From NCBI GenBank assembly GCA_963748925.1, contig CAVVKG010000002.1, positions 1 through 64,000 on the forward strand: a DNA stretch of 64,000 nt, given 5' to 3'. The notes below the pieces were generated by a model that was not told where the DNA came from, ran no database searches, and saw only the letters and a program-made list of their open reading frames with translations. How positions within the stretch are numbered: the stretch's first letter is position 1; each line of letters begins with the position of its first letter. The translations under genes and the position numbers were made by a program. Of the stretch, positions 1 through 8,347 are shown one piece after another. Source of the DNA: Cryomorpha sp963748925 (GTDB lineage: Bacteria > Bacteroidota > Bacteroidia > Flavobacteriales_D > Cryomorphaceae).

Positions 1-151
1 GCGTGGTTTTATCAGCTCTTTCAAATTTAGCTTCTAAATCCAACAAACTGATCGCTGAGCCTGATTCTACTAGTTGACGCAACACCAAAAGGCGCATGGT
101 GGTGGGTTTGATCTTCTTCTCTTCAAGTTTGAACTCAAGTTTTTTATCCAT
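1..151 (-). CDS. Fur-family transcriptional regulator (N-terminal part, cut by window edge)
   Basis: The ATG at 151 opens a frame that runs off the window and gives about 50 residues. They contain a stretch like KPTTMRLLVLRQLVE followed by AISLLDLEAKFERADKTT, which is the winged-helix start of a Fur/Zur/PerR-type repressor. The metal-binding C-terminal part is not visible, so the metal cannot be named. It begins 2 nt after the stop of the Argonaute gene on the same strand, so the two are almost certainly co-transcribed. Fur-like genes of this kind often accompany metal-efflux genes on Bacteroidota elements, so the unseen cargo may include metal resistance (inference). Confidence 0.72.
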   Translation of the reverse strand, partial: MDKKLEFKLEEKKIKPTTMRLLVLRQLVESGSAISLLDLEAKFERADKTT

Positions 152-153
152 AA

Positions 154-2253
154 TTACAAAAACCAAAGGTTGTCTTTTCCAAATTCAGGTATTTCATTGC
201 CGTCAAAATGAGGGAGCATTTCTGCGACCATTTCAGGGTATTTGATGGTAACTGGTAAGTTCTGTTGTCTTACTGATTTCCAATACATTCTGCTGAACTG
301 ATATACCTGGTCAATCAATTCTTTCACGGTCTTATATTCGTCTACAAGTTCCTTTTCTGTACAAAATATTTTCAGCTTAATCGGGAACGGAAAGCCGTCA
401 TGGAAGCTGTAGAATTTCGGGTTGTATCGTGTATTGTTGAACAGTAGGAACTTGTTGTATCCAATCTTTATAAAAGTGCCACTCATTGGCATAAGGTCTG
501 ACCAACTGTTGTCAAATGCAACAATGTCTGAGGACTCTGTTTTGTTAATGGAAACTATAAATACTGGAATGTCTAATCCAAGGTCTTTGAGGCCGTCTTC
601 TATGGGTTGTAATTCAACTTGGCTCATGCTCTTGTAGAAGTGTATCACAAGCCGTTTGATGCCTGTATTTACATTTGCATACTCCTTTACCGCTCTGATA
701 ATTGAGCCTGCTAACTCCTTTGTTTGGTCTTTCTGAAAGCACTCAAAACGGTTGAATTTCCCATTGTTAGCGAAGCTAAAAGCACTACCTATATATTGTA
801 TGTCAACTTCTGAGTTTCTAAATGCTCCAATGCCTACTATCAATTCATTTTTGAGCTTTGTATCCAGCTTCCAAGGGATGCCATTCAATTTGGCTAAAAT
901 GGCAATAGCAATATTCGGTAGGCTGTAATAATACTTTTCGTTGGTCAATACTTTTTCGCCATCAATCACCTGTGAAGAGACTCCCTCTTTCAGTAGTAAT
1001 TCTTTCAGCTTGTAGTATATCTTCCTTCTTGATTTATCTGGTGCATTCTTGGAGAACGGACTGATATAAATAGCGATATACTGAATATCTGATTCAAAGT
1101 GTTTGTTGGTAATGGCTTCATAGATTTCTGGCCATGGATTGTCTCTGTCTTCAAATCTTACACTGAATCCTTTTTCAGTGTGGTAAGGTGTATGAATGAA
1201 CTTGACCAATCCTTTAAACCCAAATTCTGATCCCCTGAAATAGCTGTCCATCTTCTCAGCGATGGGCTGATCATCTTTATGAAAGATAAAAAAGTAGTGA
1301 ATTTTAGTAGTAGGGCTTAATCCAAAAGGGCCATGCTCTTTCATTCCATCCATTGGCACAATGCCAGAATTTTCTTTACCGAATAAAAGGCGGTTACTGG
1401 AATTGTTGACTGACCCGATATTGATTTTATTTACTGGAATGAATCCATTTGAGGAAATAGGAATAATAGTTTTGAACTCCTCTGTATTCAGGTATTGAGT
1501 ATAGAAGTTGTCAATTCCATCTTTGAACTTTTTGTACTTATTGGTTTTGTCCGGGGCTTCCGTTCCTTGCATTAGTGCATCTCTGATTTCGAAATTCCAT
1601 ACGGCATACACCTTGTCATATTCTCTTTTACCACTATCAGGTAATTCATTAAATCGGTACAGTCCTTTATCATAGACTACCCAATTAATATCTGTCGGTG
1701 ATACATCCTCTAAAAGGGTGGAGACAGGAACTTTGAAGATTTTGGATTTGCCTTCAAATGTCACCAACAATTCCAGACTATCGGAAACTGTCTTAAACTG
1801 TACCTTGAGTGAGAAGCGGTCGAATATCTTATACTTGCCTGAGGTGTCTTGTTTGGCACTTGGAAGCCAAATTTCTGTATCACTTACAAAATTGGGCTTC
1901 ACTAAAAATCCTTTCCCTTTGAAATGGCTATGAATGAGCGAATTGTAATATCTCTTTAGTACTGAAGTGGAAAAGGTAGAATTACGGATGGTATATGAAC
2001 GTTCTTCACCTTGCTCATTTGTCTTGGTTTCAAAGTGTGGACTTGTTGGTTTTGATACGGCTAAGAAACCGTCCAGCTCAACTGTAAATGAGGTGTAATA
2101 GTGGTCTTGCTCTCCATACTTTTCAATGACCTCATCAGGCACTAAGGATTTGTAAATCCGAGTGAGGTTGGCTTGTTCCTGGTCAGTGAAGTAAAAGGTT
2201 TGTTCTTCCTGAGGATGATTGAATGTGAGTATGTTGAAGGAGTGGCTAGACAT
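154..2253 (-). CDS. Long prokaryotic Argonaute with degenerate PIWI active site
   Basis: The protein has 699 residues. The MID domain is at about 390-465: it carries the Y413, K417, Q428, K455 pattern that grips the 5' end of a guide, and ends in LPNIAIAILAKLNGIPW. The PIWI domain is about 470-699 and ends in the hydrophobic DNLWFL carboxyl terminus usual for Argonautes. The first catalytic aspartate position reads GIG (G476) instead of GID, and the strand that normally ends HRDG reads IHFYKSM (538-543), so at least two catalytic acids appear lost. It therefore probably binds guide and target without cutting. The N-terminal 390 residues would hold the N and possibly PAZ regions, which I cannot delimit. 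The gene lies 22 nt after an XRE regulator and 2 nt before a Fur-like gene. No recognisable nuclease, SIR2 or membrane effector partner is adjacent, which is unusual for an inactive long pAgo. Confidence 0.9.
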   Translation of the reverse strand: MSSHSFNILTFNHPQEEQTFYFTDQEQANLTRIYKSLVPDEVIEKYGEQDHYYTSFTVELDGFLAVSKPTSPHFETKTNEQGEERSYTIRNSTFSTSVLKRYYNSLIHSHFKGKGFLVKPNFVSDTEIWLPSAKQDTSGKYKIFDRFSLKVQFKTVSDSLELLVTFEGKSKIFKVPVSTLLEDVSPTDINWVVYDKGLYRFNELPDSGKREYDKVYAVWNFEIRDALMQGTEAPDKTNKYKKFKDGIDNFYTQYLNTEEFKTIIPISSNGFIPVNKINIGSVNNSSNRLLFGKENSGIVPMDGMKEHGPFGLSPTTKIHYFFIFHKDDQPIAEKMDSYFRGSEFGFKGLVKFIHTPYHTEKGFSVRFEDRDNPWPEIYEAITNKHFESDIQYIAIYISPFSKNAPDKSRRKIYYKLKELLLKEGVSSQVIDGEKVLTNEKYYYSLPNIAIAILAKLNGIPWKLDTKLKNELIVGIGAFRNSEVDIQYIGSAFSFANNGKFNRFECFQKDQTKELAGSIIRAVKEYANVNTGIKRLVIHFYKSMSQVELQPIEDGLKDLGLDIPVFIVSINKTESSDIVAFDNSWSDLMPMSGTFIKIGYNKFLLFNNTRYNPKFYSFHDGFPFPIKLKIFCTEKELVDEYKTVKELIDQVYQFSRMYWKSVRQQNLPVTIKYPEMVAEMLPHFDGNEIPEFGKDNLWFL

Positions 2254-2275
2254 GTCGGTTTACTGTTTAGTTAGT

Positions 2276-2566
2276 TCATTTTATTGATTGTAGTTTTTTT
2301 AACGCCAGTTCTACAATTTCTTTAGCAAGTGGTTCTTGGATTAAATCATTGGCAATTTTTTCACTATAAGCCTGAATGAGCAGTTCATCTTCAGAAACCT
2401 TTAAAATAAAAGCGAGTTTTTCGATTTGCTCTCTCGTTGGGAGTCTGTCGCCATTCTCAAACTTGCTTATCATAGAGGTGTCTACATCTGCAGCTGCTGC
2501 GACTTGTCGCATTAATAGCCCCTGTTTTGATCTTAATGTTTTCAGTTTAGAACCGAAGTTTTCCAT
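2276..2566 (-). CDS. XRE-family helix-turn-helix regulator next to Argonaute
   Basis: The product is a short cytoplasmic DNA-binding protein of about 96 residues. The start at 2566 (MENFGSKLKTLR) fits the family better than the longer frame from 2599, which would begin inside the putative -7 box. The HTH spans about residues 8-60, with QVAAAADVDTSMISKFENG as recognition core. Similar small XRE proteins in Bacteroidota sit in front of restriction-modification and other defence genes. It precedes the Argonaute by 22 nt on the same strand and probably autoregulates the unit through the inverted repeat at 2583-2599. It has no additional effector domain. Confidence 0.85.
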   Translation of the reverse strand: MENFGSKLKTLRSKQGLLMRQVAAAADVDTSMISKFENGDRLPTREQIEKLAFILKVSEDELLIQAYSEKIANDLIQEPLAKEIVELALKKLQSIK

Positions 2567-2582
2567 GTTGGCAATATAAAAC

Positions 2583-2604
2583 TTGACAAATAATGCCAAA
2601 TATA
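2583..2604 (-). promoter_or_regulatory. Putative promoter and operator of the XRE-Argonaute unit
   Basis: On the minus strand TATATTTG (2604-2597) matches the Bacteroidota -7 consensus TAnnTTTG. It overlaps an imperfect dyad, TTGACA-N5-TGCCAA (2583-2599), whose half sites differ at one position. This placement suits autorepression by the XRE protein, whose start codon lies about 17 nt downstream. No convincing -33 box was found. Confidence 0.45.
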
Positions 2605-2685
2605 GGAAAACAAAAGAAGAAATAAAGTAGGAATGAATATGAATTTAATGTTTCAGGGTTTTAAGGAAATAGAGGATACCAAGGA

Positions 2686-4503
2686 TTAATTTTCCTTAGT
2701 ATCCTCAGAATCCTGACTTTCCTCAATCGAGGTGTTTATGTACTTGTCCTGAGACTCACGGTGAATCACATTGGATTTACAGAAGTCAGTAACATAACCT
2801 TCTGCTGTTTTATGAGGAATATTTAAAGCGGTAGCCACTTCAAGATACTTTTGGCGATTGAAGTGCTTGGGCAGCTTATTCAAGAACTTCTCTTTCCTGT
2901 TTAAACGAGTAGGTTTCTGTACGTCCTCTGGGAGTTCTGCAAACACTTTACTCGAATGCTTTACCAACACTTTCACCATAGCAAGCGAAGATTGAAAGTC
3001 TCTTTCTTCACAAATCATCTTGGATGATGTTTCACCTGTTTCCATTATCCGCAAAGCGGAGAATATCATACAAAAACGATAGGCAATCAATCCCAACCTT
3101 CGGATGGTTGCCATGTAGTCGATTCCCTGAATGCTCATGTACTTTTCCTGTATCTGACCGAAGAACTGATTGAACTGGTCTTGCTGGTCAACGGTGAGAA
3201 AGAATTGAACATCCTGTCCAGCTTTCAACGAACTGTAAAGGTTAAAGAACTCATTTCCTAACGCATCAAAGTAGTCATCTAATCCATTGGTAGTTTGCGA
3301 AGCAAATACATTCTTCCACACTGGCCGAACATTCATGTAATAGAATATGAAACGGCTGAATAAGCCGTTTTCTGCATTAGGGATTAGTGCTGCTACTTGC
3401 TTGGGCGTACCTGAAAGGACAGTAGAAAGACAAGGGCTTTCTATGTCCACATATTCACGGTCTGTCCTGCGATAGTAGGATATGGTTTCATGGTGAAAGG
3501 CTTTTCTAAAGCCGTCACTATAATTGCCGTAATCGCTCTTAAAAGCATGTGCAAGCGTGTCACCTTCTGTTTCAAATATCAAGCCTTTACCATCACTATC
3601 ACCTAATAATTGATAAGCCCCTGTAGAGCTGTTGTTTGCAGGGATAAACAGCATCTTTTCAGGCGGTTTGGCTGGTTTCTCGATCCCTTCAACTTTTCCT
3701 TTGTTGGCATTGTATTCAGCTAATTCCAGTTCATAATGTTGCTTATGGAGTTTGGCTTGCTCCCGAAACTCTTTGTGTACTGGATTCACTAATTGGCGAC
3801 AATGTACCAAACGTCCTTTACCTGCGGATGCCTGGGCGGTAATGAATAGAAACAGATTGGAGTAGACACGCTTCCCATCATAGATACCTGAGATTTTTGG
3901 TAAACAAGCACTAATAGCCACTAAGGAGCCAAGGAGTAAAATATCCCTTTCCTCATTGGAGGTGGCTATCTGGATCACCCTTTGCAAAAACTCAGGAAGT
4001 TCAGGAAACAAGGTATCAGGAAATGTTGGCATTTGCTCCGGTTCTTTCTTGATTTCTACCTGAGTGTTGAGATTCTTGCTTTGGTATTCAGACTTGCTTG
4101 CAGGGCTGTAGTCCTGTCGTTCCTGTTTTGGTGTCGCCAAAGGGATGCCTGCTTGTTTGGCATGGTAAAAAAAGGTTTTCAGGGAAACTCCCTGACCTCT
4201 TGCCTTCATGCAATTATCAAACTGCATGTCGCAATCTTGTGTGGAATACTCTGGATGAAATTGACTAACTCGGTGGAACAGGTTTCTGCCTGTTTCGCCA
4301 AATTCATCCGCAAAGGCAAATCCGATGTTTACCCAATCGCTGTAAGCGGAGGTGACATCTATACGGCTGGCCTCAATTCCTTGTATGATTCGTTCAACTT
4401 CTTCGAGTTGTGTATTTGTGTTGTAATTGCTCTGCTCTGTAACTTTTGCTTGTTGGTCAGGCTTATCAAGCCATTCCAACGGATTGAATGTTTTTCGCTC
4501 CAT
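2686..4503 (-). CDS. PriCT-2/DUF3987 primase-helicase-like protein of mobile elements
   Basis: The 605-residue protein resembles the replication proteins of Bacteroides-type integrative elements. A PriCT-2-like helical region covers about residues 35-115 (SDWVNIGFAFADEFGETGR). A DUF3987 NTPase-like domain covers about 150-510, with a P-loop-like stretch ITAQASAGKGR near 225. A basic winged-helix-like tail from about 535 would bind DNA, and the last 20 residues are acidic. It starts 3 nt after the BT4734-type gene, so the two likely form one primase-helicase module split over two polypeptides. It probably replicates the excised element; the biochemical role is inferred from context. Confidence 0.82.
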   Translation of the reverse strand: MERKTFNPLEWLDKPDQQAKVTEQSNYNTNTQLEEVERIIQGIEASRIDVTSAYSDWVNIGFAFADEFGETGRNLFHRVSQFHPEYSTQDCDMQFDNCMKARGQGVSLKTFFYHAKQAGIPLATPKQERQDYSPASKSEYQSKNLNTQVEIKKEPEQMPTFPDTLFPELPEFLQRVIQIATSNEERDILLLGSLVAISACLPKISGIYDGKRVYSNLFLFITAQASAGKGRLVHCRQLVNPVHKEFREQAKLHKQHYELELAEYNANKGKVEGIEKPAKPPEKMLFIPANNSSTGAYQLLGDSDGKGLIFETEGDTLAHAFKSDYGNYSDGFRKAFHHETISYYRRTDREYVDIESPCLSTVLSGTPKQVAALIPNAENGLFSRFIFYYMNVRPVWKNVFASQTTNGLDDYFDALGNEFFNLYSSLKAGQDVQFFLTVDQQDQFNQFFGQIQEKYMSIQGIDYMATIRRLGLIAYRFCMIFSALRIMETGETSSKMICEERDFQSSLAMVKVLVKHSSKVFAELPEDVQKPTRLNRKEKFLNKLPKHFNRQKYLEVATALNIPHKTAEGYVTDFCKSNVIHRESQDKYINTSIEESQDSEDTKEN

Positions 4504-4506
4504 AAC

Positions 4507-5427
4507 CTATATGTATTTAGGGTTGATGAATATGTCAGTATCATGCGGAAGGAAACATGCTCTTGAAATGTCCTTTCCTGATTGGTCTACTTCTAATTGA
4601 TAGGTGTGGGAAACGTAGTTTGCCACTGCCTTGAAATAGTCCTGGTGTTTTGCCTGTGTCAAGTCAATTGGTATTACCCATTTCAACCCATCACCTGAAG
4701 GAGATACAAACAGTAGCTCCGTTTCAAAATAGTGGTTACTGAGTAATGCTGTCTTGAGTGAAGGGATGTCCTCAATGTGGTCAAAATCGATTGTGAGCAA
4801 ACCTGAATGTCTTTGGAGGTTTGCATCATTCCGCTTGGAGAATGAGCCTGAGAAGGTCACATAATCAAAATTTTGAGCCTTGTACTTTCGGGCATCCTTT
4901 GGCTCTGAGATATTGCGTAGTGTACTGGTACACGAAGCAAAATCATTGCCTTTGATGAGGTGGTACACCTCAATCAAAGAGACTTGGCGACTTGGCTTCA
5001 CATTGGATACAGGCTTTTTGAAATAGCTGAATACTGGCGGTATAGGTTTTTGAATTTCAGGAATAGCAACCGCAGGTTGCGTTTCTTCTTGATGATAAAA
5101 ACCTCTTTCCTTTCCAATTCTCAGGTATAGTTCTTCATTGATCCTATCGAGAAGGGCTTGCCCTTCGAGACTGAAATGCAATGAAGCAAAGTCAAAGACA
5201 TTGCCTTGTGCAATGGCTTCTTCTGTATCTGTGTGTTTCGCAATCCCGTCAACCACTTTCACCATCAATGTGGGCTTGTCCGCATTGAATGGATTCTTAG
5301 CAGGTTTACAGTCCCTTCCCGAAAGGGAAAGAACTGTTTCACCCTGATAGTAGTGGCGTAACACATGGGCATAGATATTTAAGCCGTAATGTGTTTTGCT
5401 CAATATGGCTTCTCTACTTATCTCCAT
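4507..5427 (-). CDS. BT4734-type (VirE N-terminal-like) primase-associated protein
   Basis: The protein has about 306 residues when started at the ATG at 5427 (MEISREAILSKTHYGLN). The longer frame from 5532 runs through the upstream gene. Residues 1-100 resemble a CHC2-like primase segment with DCKPAKNPFNADKPTLMV. Residues about 140-300 carry a BT4734/VirE-N domain with LLTIDFDHIEDI, VSPSGDGLKWVIPI and SRACFLPHD, typical of archaeo-eukaryotic-type primase folds on Bacteroides elements. It overlaps the upstream HTH gene by 14 nt and is followed 3 nt later by the DUF3987 gene. Confidence 0.8.
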   Translation of the reverse strand: MEISREAILSKTHYGLNIYAHVLRHYYQGETVLSLSGRDCKPAKNPFNADKPTLMVKVVDGIAKHTDTEEAIAQGNVFDFASLHFSLEGQALLDRINEELYLRIGKERGFYHQEETQPAVAIPEIQKPIPPVFSYFKKPVSNVKPSRQVSLIEVYHLIKGNDFASCTSTLRNISEPKDARKYKAQNFDYVTFSGSFSKRNDANLQRHSGLLTIDFDHIEDIPSLKTALLSNHYFETELLFVSPSGDGLKWVIPIDLTQAKHQDYFKAVANYVSHTYQLEVDQSGKDISRACFLPHDTDIFINPKYI

Positions 5428-5710
5428 AATGCTTTGATTTTGAAGGTGAGTAGTTGGATTCCAGTAAAGCTTCCATATCAGAAACTTTGTAATAGAACTT
5501 GCCATTGATTCGGCTGTAGGGAAGAACCCCACTATCCCGAAGGGATTGAAGGGTTCTTTTGCTAATGTGCAGCGTTTGCATCACTACCTGACCATCAATC
5601 CATTCGTCACTGAATTGCTCCAATCGTGACTTATGGAAATTGAGGAGGTATGCTTTGATTGTTTTTATGTCTTGAGCTACTGTCAAGAGCATATCGAAAA
5701 CCTCTGTCAT
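5414..5710 (-). CDS. HTH_17 (excisionase-like) DNA-binding protein
   Basis: The 98-residue protein has an N-terminal helical region and then a MerR-like winged helix at about 42-88: VVMQTLHISKRTLQSLRDSG, followed by a wing ending KFYYKVSDMEALL. Such proteins are found in pairs upstream of primase genes in Bacteroidota elements and probably control replication or excision genes. The start overlaps the stop of the preceding HTH gene (ATGA-type, 5707-5710) and the end overlaps the BT4734-type gene by 14 nt. Confidence 0.8.
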   Translation of the reverse strand: MTEVFDMLLTVAQDIKTIKAYLLNFHKSRLEQFSDEWIDGQVVMQTLHISKRTLQSLRDSGVLPYSRINGKFYYKVSDMEALLESNYSPSKSKHYGDK

Positions 5711-6006
5711 AGCTTTACCCTCCCTTTCTTGATTAGGTAATCCGCAGCTCTACGGTCTATTTCTTCCTGAGTGGCATTGCGGTTGCGTAGCAACCAGCTT
5801 TCTAACTCAGTTCTCTTGAAATAGAGCTTCTTTCCGTTTGGCTTGTAGTGTGGAATATTGCCTCCACTTGTCAACTTGTACAAGTGTGACTGTGAAAGCT
5901 CCAAGTACTGGCAAGCCTCATTGAAGTTTAAAACTTCTTTCGTGTAAATCCCCTGGCTCTCAATTAGGCGTTGGAGATTTTCAAGACGTTCAATTATTTC
6001 GTCCAT
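5707..6006 (-). CDS. HTH_17 (excisionase-like) DNA-binding protein, first gene of replication operon
   Basis: The 99-residue protein has a short N-terminal helix rich in Glu and Leu (1-20). A winged helix follows at about 26-72, with LNFNEACQYLELSQSHLYKL and a wing ending KLYFKRTELESWL. It is a paralogue of the next gene, with which it shares domain layout but little sequence. It opens the operon HTH, HTH, BT4734-like, DUF3987. The repeat-rich leader at 6012-6236 lies directly upstream and is a plausible binding region for it. Confidence 0.8.
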   Translation of the reverse strand: MDEIIERLENLQRLIESQGIYTKEVLNFNEACQYLELSQSHLYKLTSGGNIPHYKPNGKKLYFKRTELESWLLRNRNATQEEIDRRAADYLIKKGRVKL

Positions 6007-6011
6007 CTTAA

Positions 6012-6236
6012 ATCGTATTAAGAATTAATGAATGGACTCTTGGCCAAAAGTCATATCCGATTGTCGAATACGATGCTAAAGTATGAGGCTAAAAGGGGCG
6101 TTATGAGGCTCTAAAGTATGGTGCAGTGTAGAGTGCAGAGTGCAGAGTGGGCTGTAAAAATTGATAGCCCACTTTTAAGGTAAAAGAGGACTAAACAAAA
6201 ACAGAAAAAAGATAAAAGGAGTATAGTGCAGAGTGG
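6012..6236. repeat. Repeat-rich control region upstream of the element's replication operon
   Basis: The region holds a 12-nt exact direct repeat, AGTGCAGAGTGG, at 6139-6150 and 6225-6236, with a partial extra GTGCAGA unit just before the first copy. ATGAGGCT occurs at 6083-6090 and 6103-6110. An inverted pair ATCGTATT (6012-6019) and AATACGAT (6067-6074) flanks the operon leader. A GGGCT/AGCCC hairpin spans 6148-6170. It could be an operator, replication origin or transfer origin of the element; nothing in the sequence decides between them. Confidence 0.5.
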
Positions 6237-6237
6237 A

Positions 6238-7254
6238 CTATATCAGGTGCGAAACTGCCTTTTCTATTTTATCTCCTGATAGGTTCGGTCTTTTTAAAGA
6301 CCTGAACTTTGACCTGTCAAAGGAATTTCCATCAGTATCAACGAAGCATAGGCAAGTCACTTCCCATTGCTTTTGCTTTAGATTATCCACCAACTTATGC
6401 TCTGAGTATATCAGCTTTATGAAATAGAATAGCTCGCTTATATTTCCTGTCCATTCTATAGGTGTTTTGATTTCACCTCCTGAGAATACCTTTTTGAAGT
6501 TGAGTAGGGTTGTGGATTTGCTAATGAAATGATTCAGCTTTAGGCTATCCCATAGATCGGTCAATTTATCTGGGTTGGTGGGTAACTGTTTGTAGGTAAA
6601 TGAATGAAATGAATTTACCGTTGCTGTGGATTCCGTTTTGGCTGCTGGTACTGGTTTGGATTCAACTTCAATTACTTGAACTGGTTTCAAGAAATGTTTG
6701 TCCGGGACAGGCTCTAAAAGTAGTTGACTGTAAAAGTCCTCCAGTATTAATTTATCATCTATCCAAGTGCTGAAAGCATTTTGGATTTCTAAGTAAAGCT
6801 GCATGTATGCAAGCTTTAGAAGCTGTACGATGAATGTGTTTGCCTTGTGAGTTTGGTCTAATTCAAAGGATGTTTTTTTAGGATCTATGTACGTCAGTGC
6901 ATAGTCCTTTTCTTTAATGAGTTTTCCAAGGTCTTTTAAGCGGGTTTTAATCCGCTTGTTGAGTGTGTCTTCAAGCCAATACTTGATTAAGTTTTCGTTG
7001 TTGTCCTCCTTGATCAGTTCCACAAGCCTGACACATTCCGCTTTTACATTATTCAATATCAGTTTGGAATAGTACTTTGTTTTGTGATCGAATGGCCTGT
7101 GAAAGCTGATTTCATATTTGAATTGAAAATCTGTGGAGGTATCCTTTACGCTGCTGAGTTTGGAAGCATACTTTTGATCAAGGCTATTTTTTCCTAACCA
7201 AGGTCGAAGCTCCTGGTATAGGATGTCGTCAAGTATTTTTGTTTGATTGCTCAT
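6238..7254 (-). CDS. RteC-like protein of Bacteroidota mobile elements
   Basis: The 338-residue protein is mostly helical and charged. The C-terminal 110 residues resemble RteC-type proteins: IEWTGNISELFYFIKLIY, then WEVTCLCFVDTDG and FRSLKRP. RteC in Bacteroides CTnDOT activates excision genes; a similar control role is inferred here, since the N-terminal 200 residues are unfamiliar. The start codon overlaps the integrase stop by 4 nt, so it belongs to the xis-int transcription unit. The repeat region at 6012-6236 lies just downstream. Confidence 0.6.
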   Translation of the reverse strand: MSNQTKILDDILYQELRPWLGKNSLDQKYASKLSSVKDTSTDFQFKYEISFHRPFDHKTKYYSKLILNNVKAECVRLVELIKEDNNENLIKYWLEDTLNKRIKTRLKDLGKLIKEKDYALTYIDPKKTSFELDQTHKANTFIVQLLKLAYMQLYLEIQNAFSTWIDDKLILEDFYSQLLLEPVPDKHFLKPVQVIEVESKPVPAAKTESTATVNSFHSFTYKQLPTNPDKLTDLWDSLKLNHFISKSTTLLNFKKVFSGGEIKTPIEWTGNISELFYFIKLIYSEHKLVDNLKQKQWEVTCLCFVDTDGNSFDRSKFRSLKRPNLSGDKIEKAVSHLI

Positions 7255-8347
7255 AGGTCAAGTCTGATTTTGTTGGCTGCTTCCTGTTTCTTTTCATCTA
7301 TGATTTTCGCATAGACTTGGGTTGTCTTCAATTCCTTATGGCCTAGGAGCTTTGAGACTGTGTAAATATCGGTGCCTGCAGTAAGCTGCAAAGTTGCATA
7401 GGTATGACGGGCACAGTGGAAAGTGATGGTCTTGGAGATACCAGCTTTCATCATCCATTGTTGCAATTTCAGGTTATGCCATGCAGAGTATTTTAAGCCC
7501 TTGAATACTCGTTCTTCTGGAGCTTGCATTTCACCGAGCAAGCCAAAGGCTTGTTCTGAAATAGGGAGGGTTTCAGTTCCCTTGGTTTTCTTTTGTCTGA
7601 ATCGGATATAATATCCATTATCATTGGAATGCTGCACCTCTGACCAGAGTAGCTTATTAATGTCTGACCACCTCAGACCAGTAAGGCATGAAAATATGAA
7701 TGCCGTTTTCATTTGAGGGATTTCACATTCGGTATTCGCTGCTGCTTGTAATTCCTCTAAGGTTAGAAATTCTCTTTCTGAGTTCTCCTTGCTTAAATGC
7801 GTCAACTCCCTCACTTGGGTTGGTAGGTAGAATGCCGTCTTTCACTGCTTGCTTTAAAGCTGCTCGCAGCTTGTTAAAGTAGGAGTACTTTGAGTTTTGA
7901 GATAGTGTTCTGGTCACCATGTGCAATAGCCTTCTTATCAAGGTGATATTTGAAATCCTGAATAAACTGTCTGTCAATGTCTGAGAAGGATACCTCATAG
8001 GAACAAAATGCCTTTAGATGTTTCAGCATACTTGTCCAGTTGCCGTAATTGCCTGGGCTGTCTTGTCTCTGGTTAGCAAGTAGCTCAATGTATGCAAGGA
8101 AGCTGCCTTTCAATTTCTCATTGTCTCGGAATCCATAAACACCGTTTTGGATTTCGATTTGTCGCTGTGCTCTAATAGTCTCGGCTAATTGGAGCGTCTT
8201 TTTATTGACTTCCTTTTCCTCCTTAGTCTTTGCATTAGGAGAAAGGTATAATTTGAGGTATTCGGTTTTCCTTTTCCCTTTGTGGTAGTAGTCGAGGTAT
8301 AGACTGGTCTTGCCACCTTGATTGCGTTTTCTTAGTGTTACTTTCAT
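7251..8347 (-). pseudogene. Tyrosine recombinase (integrase), interrupted by two frameshifts as given
   Basis: Three frames give one integrase of about 365 residues. The N-terminal frame (8347 to about 7910) has the arm-binding and SAM-like parts. The middle frame (about 7910-7790) gives LSQNSKYSYFNKLRAALKQ. The last frame (about 7790-7251) holds the catalytic domain with R (TGLRWSD), HxxR (HCARHTYA), H (LLGHKEL) and Y (TTQVYAKI). Both breaks are shifts of the same sense, each explained by one extra base or two missing bases. Residues match the family right up to each break, so either a very recent inactivation or sequencing errors are likely. The start overlaps xis by 4 nt. The gene lies beside the attachment site, so this is the enzyme that would insert the element at mnmE. 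Confidence 0.85.

Noticed and set aside
5428..5532. N-terminal extension of the BT4734-type gene
   Set aside because: It overlaps the upstream HTH gene by about 120 nt and has no family similarity; the ATG at 5427 fits better.
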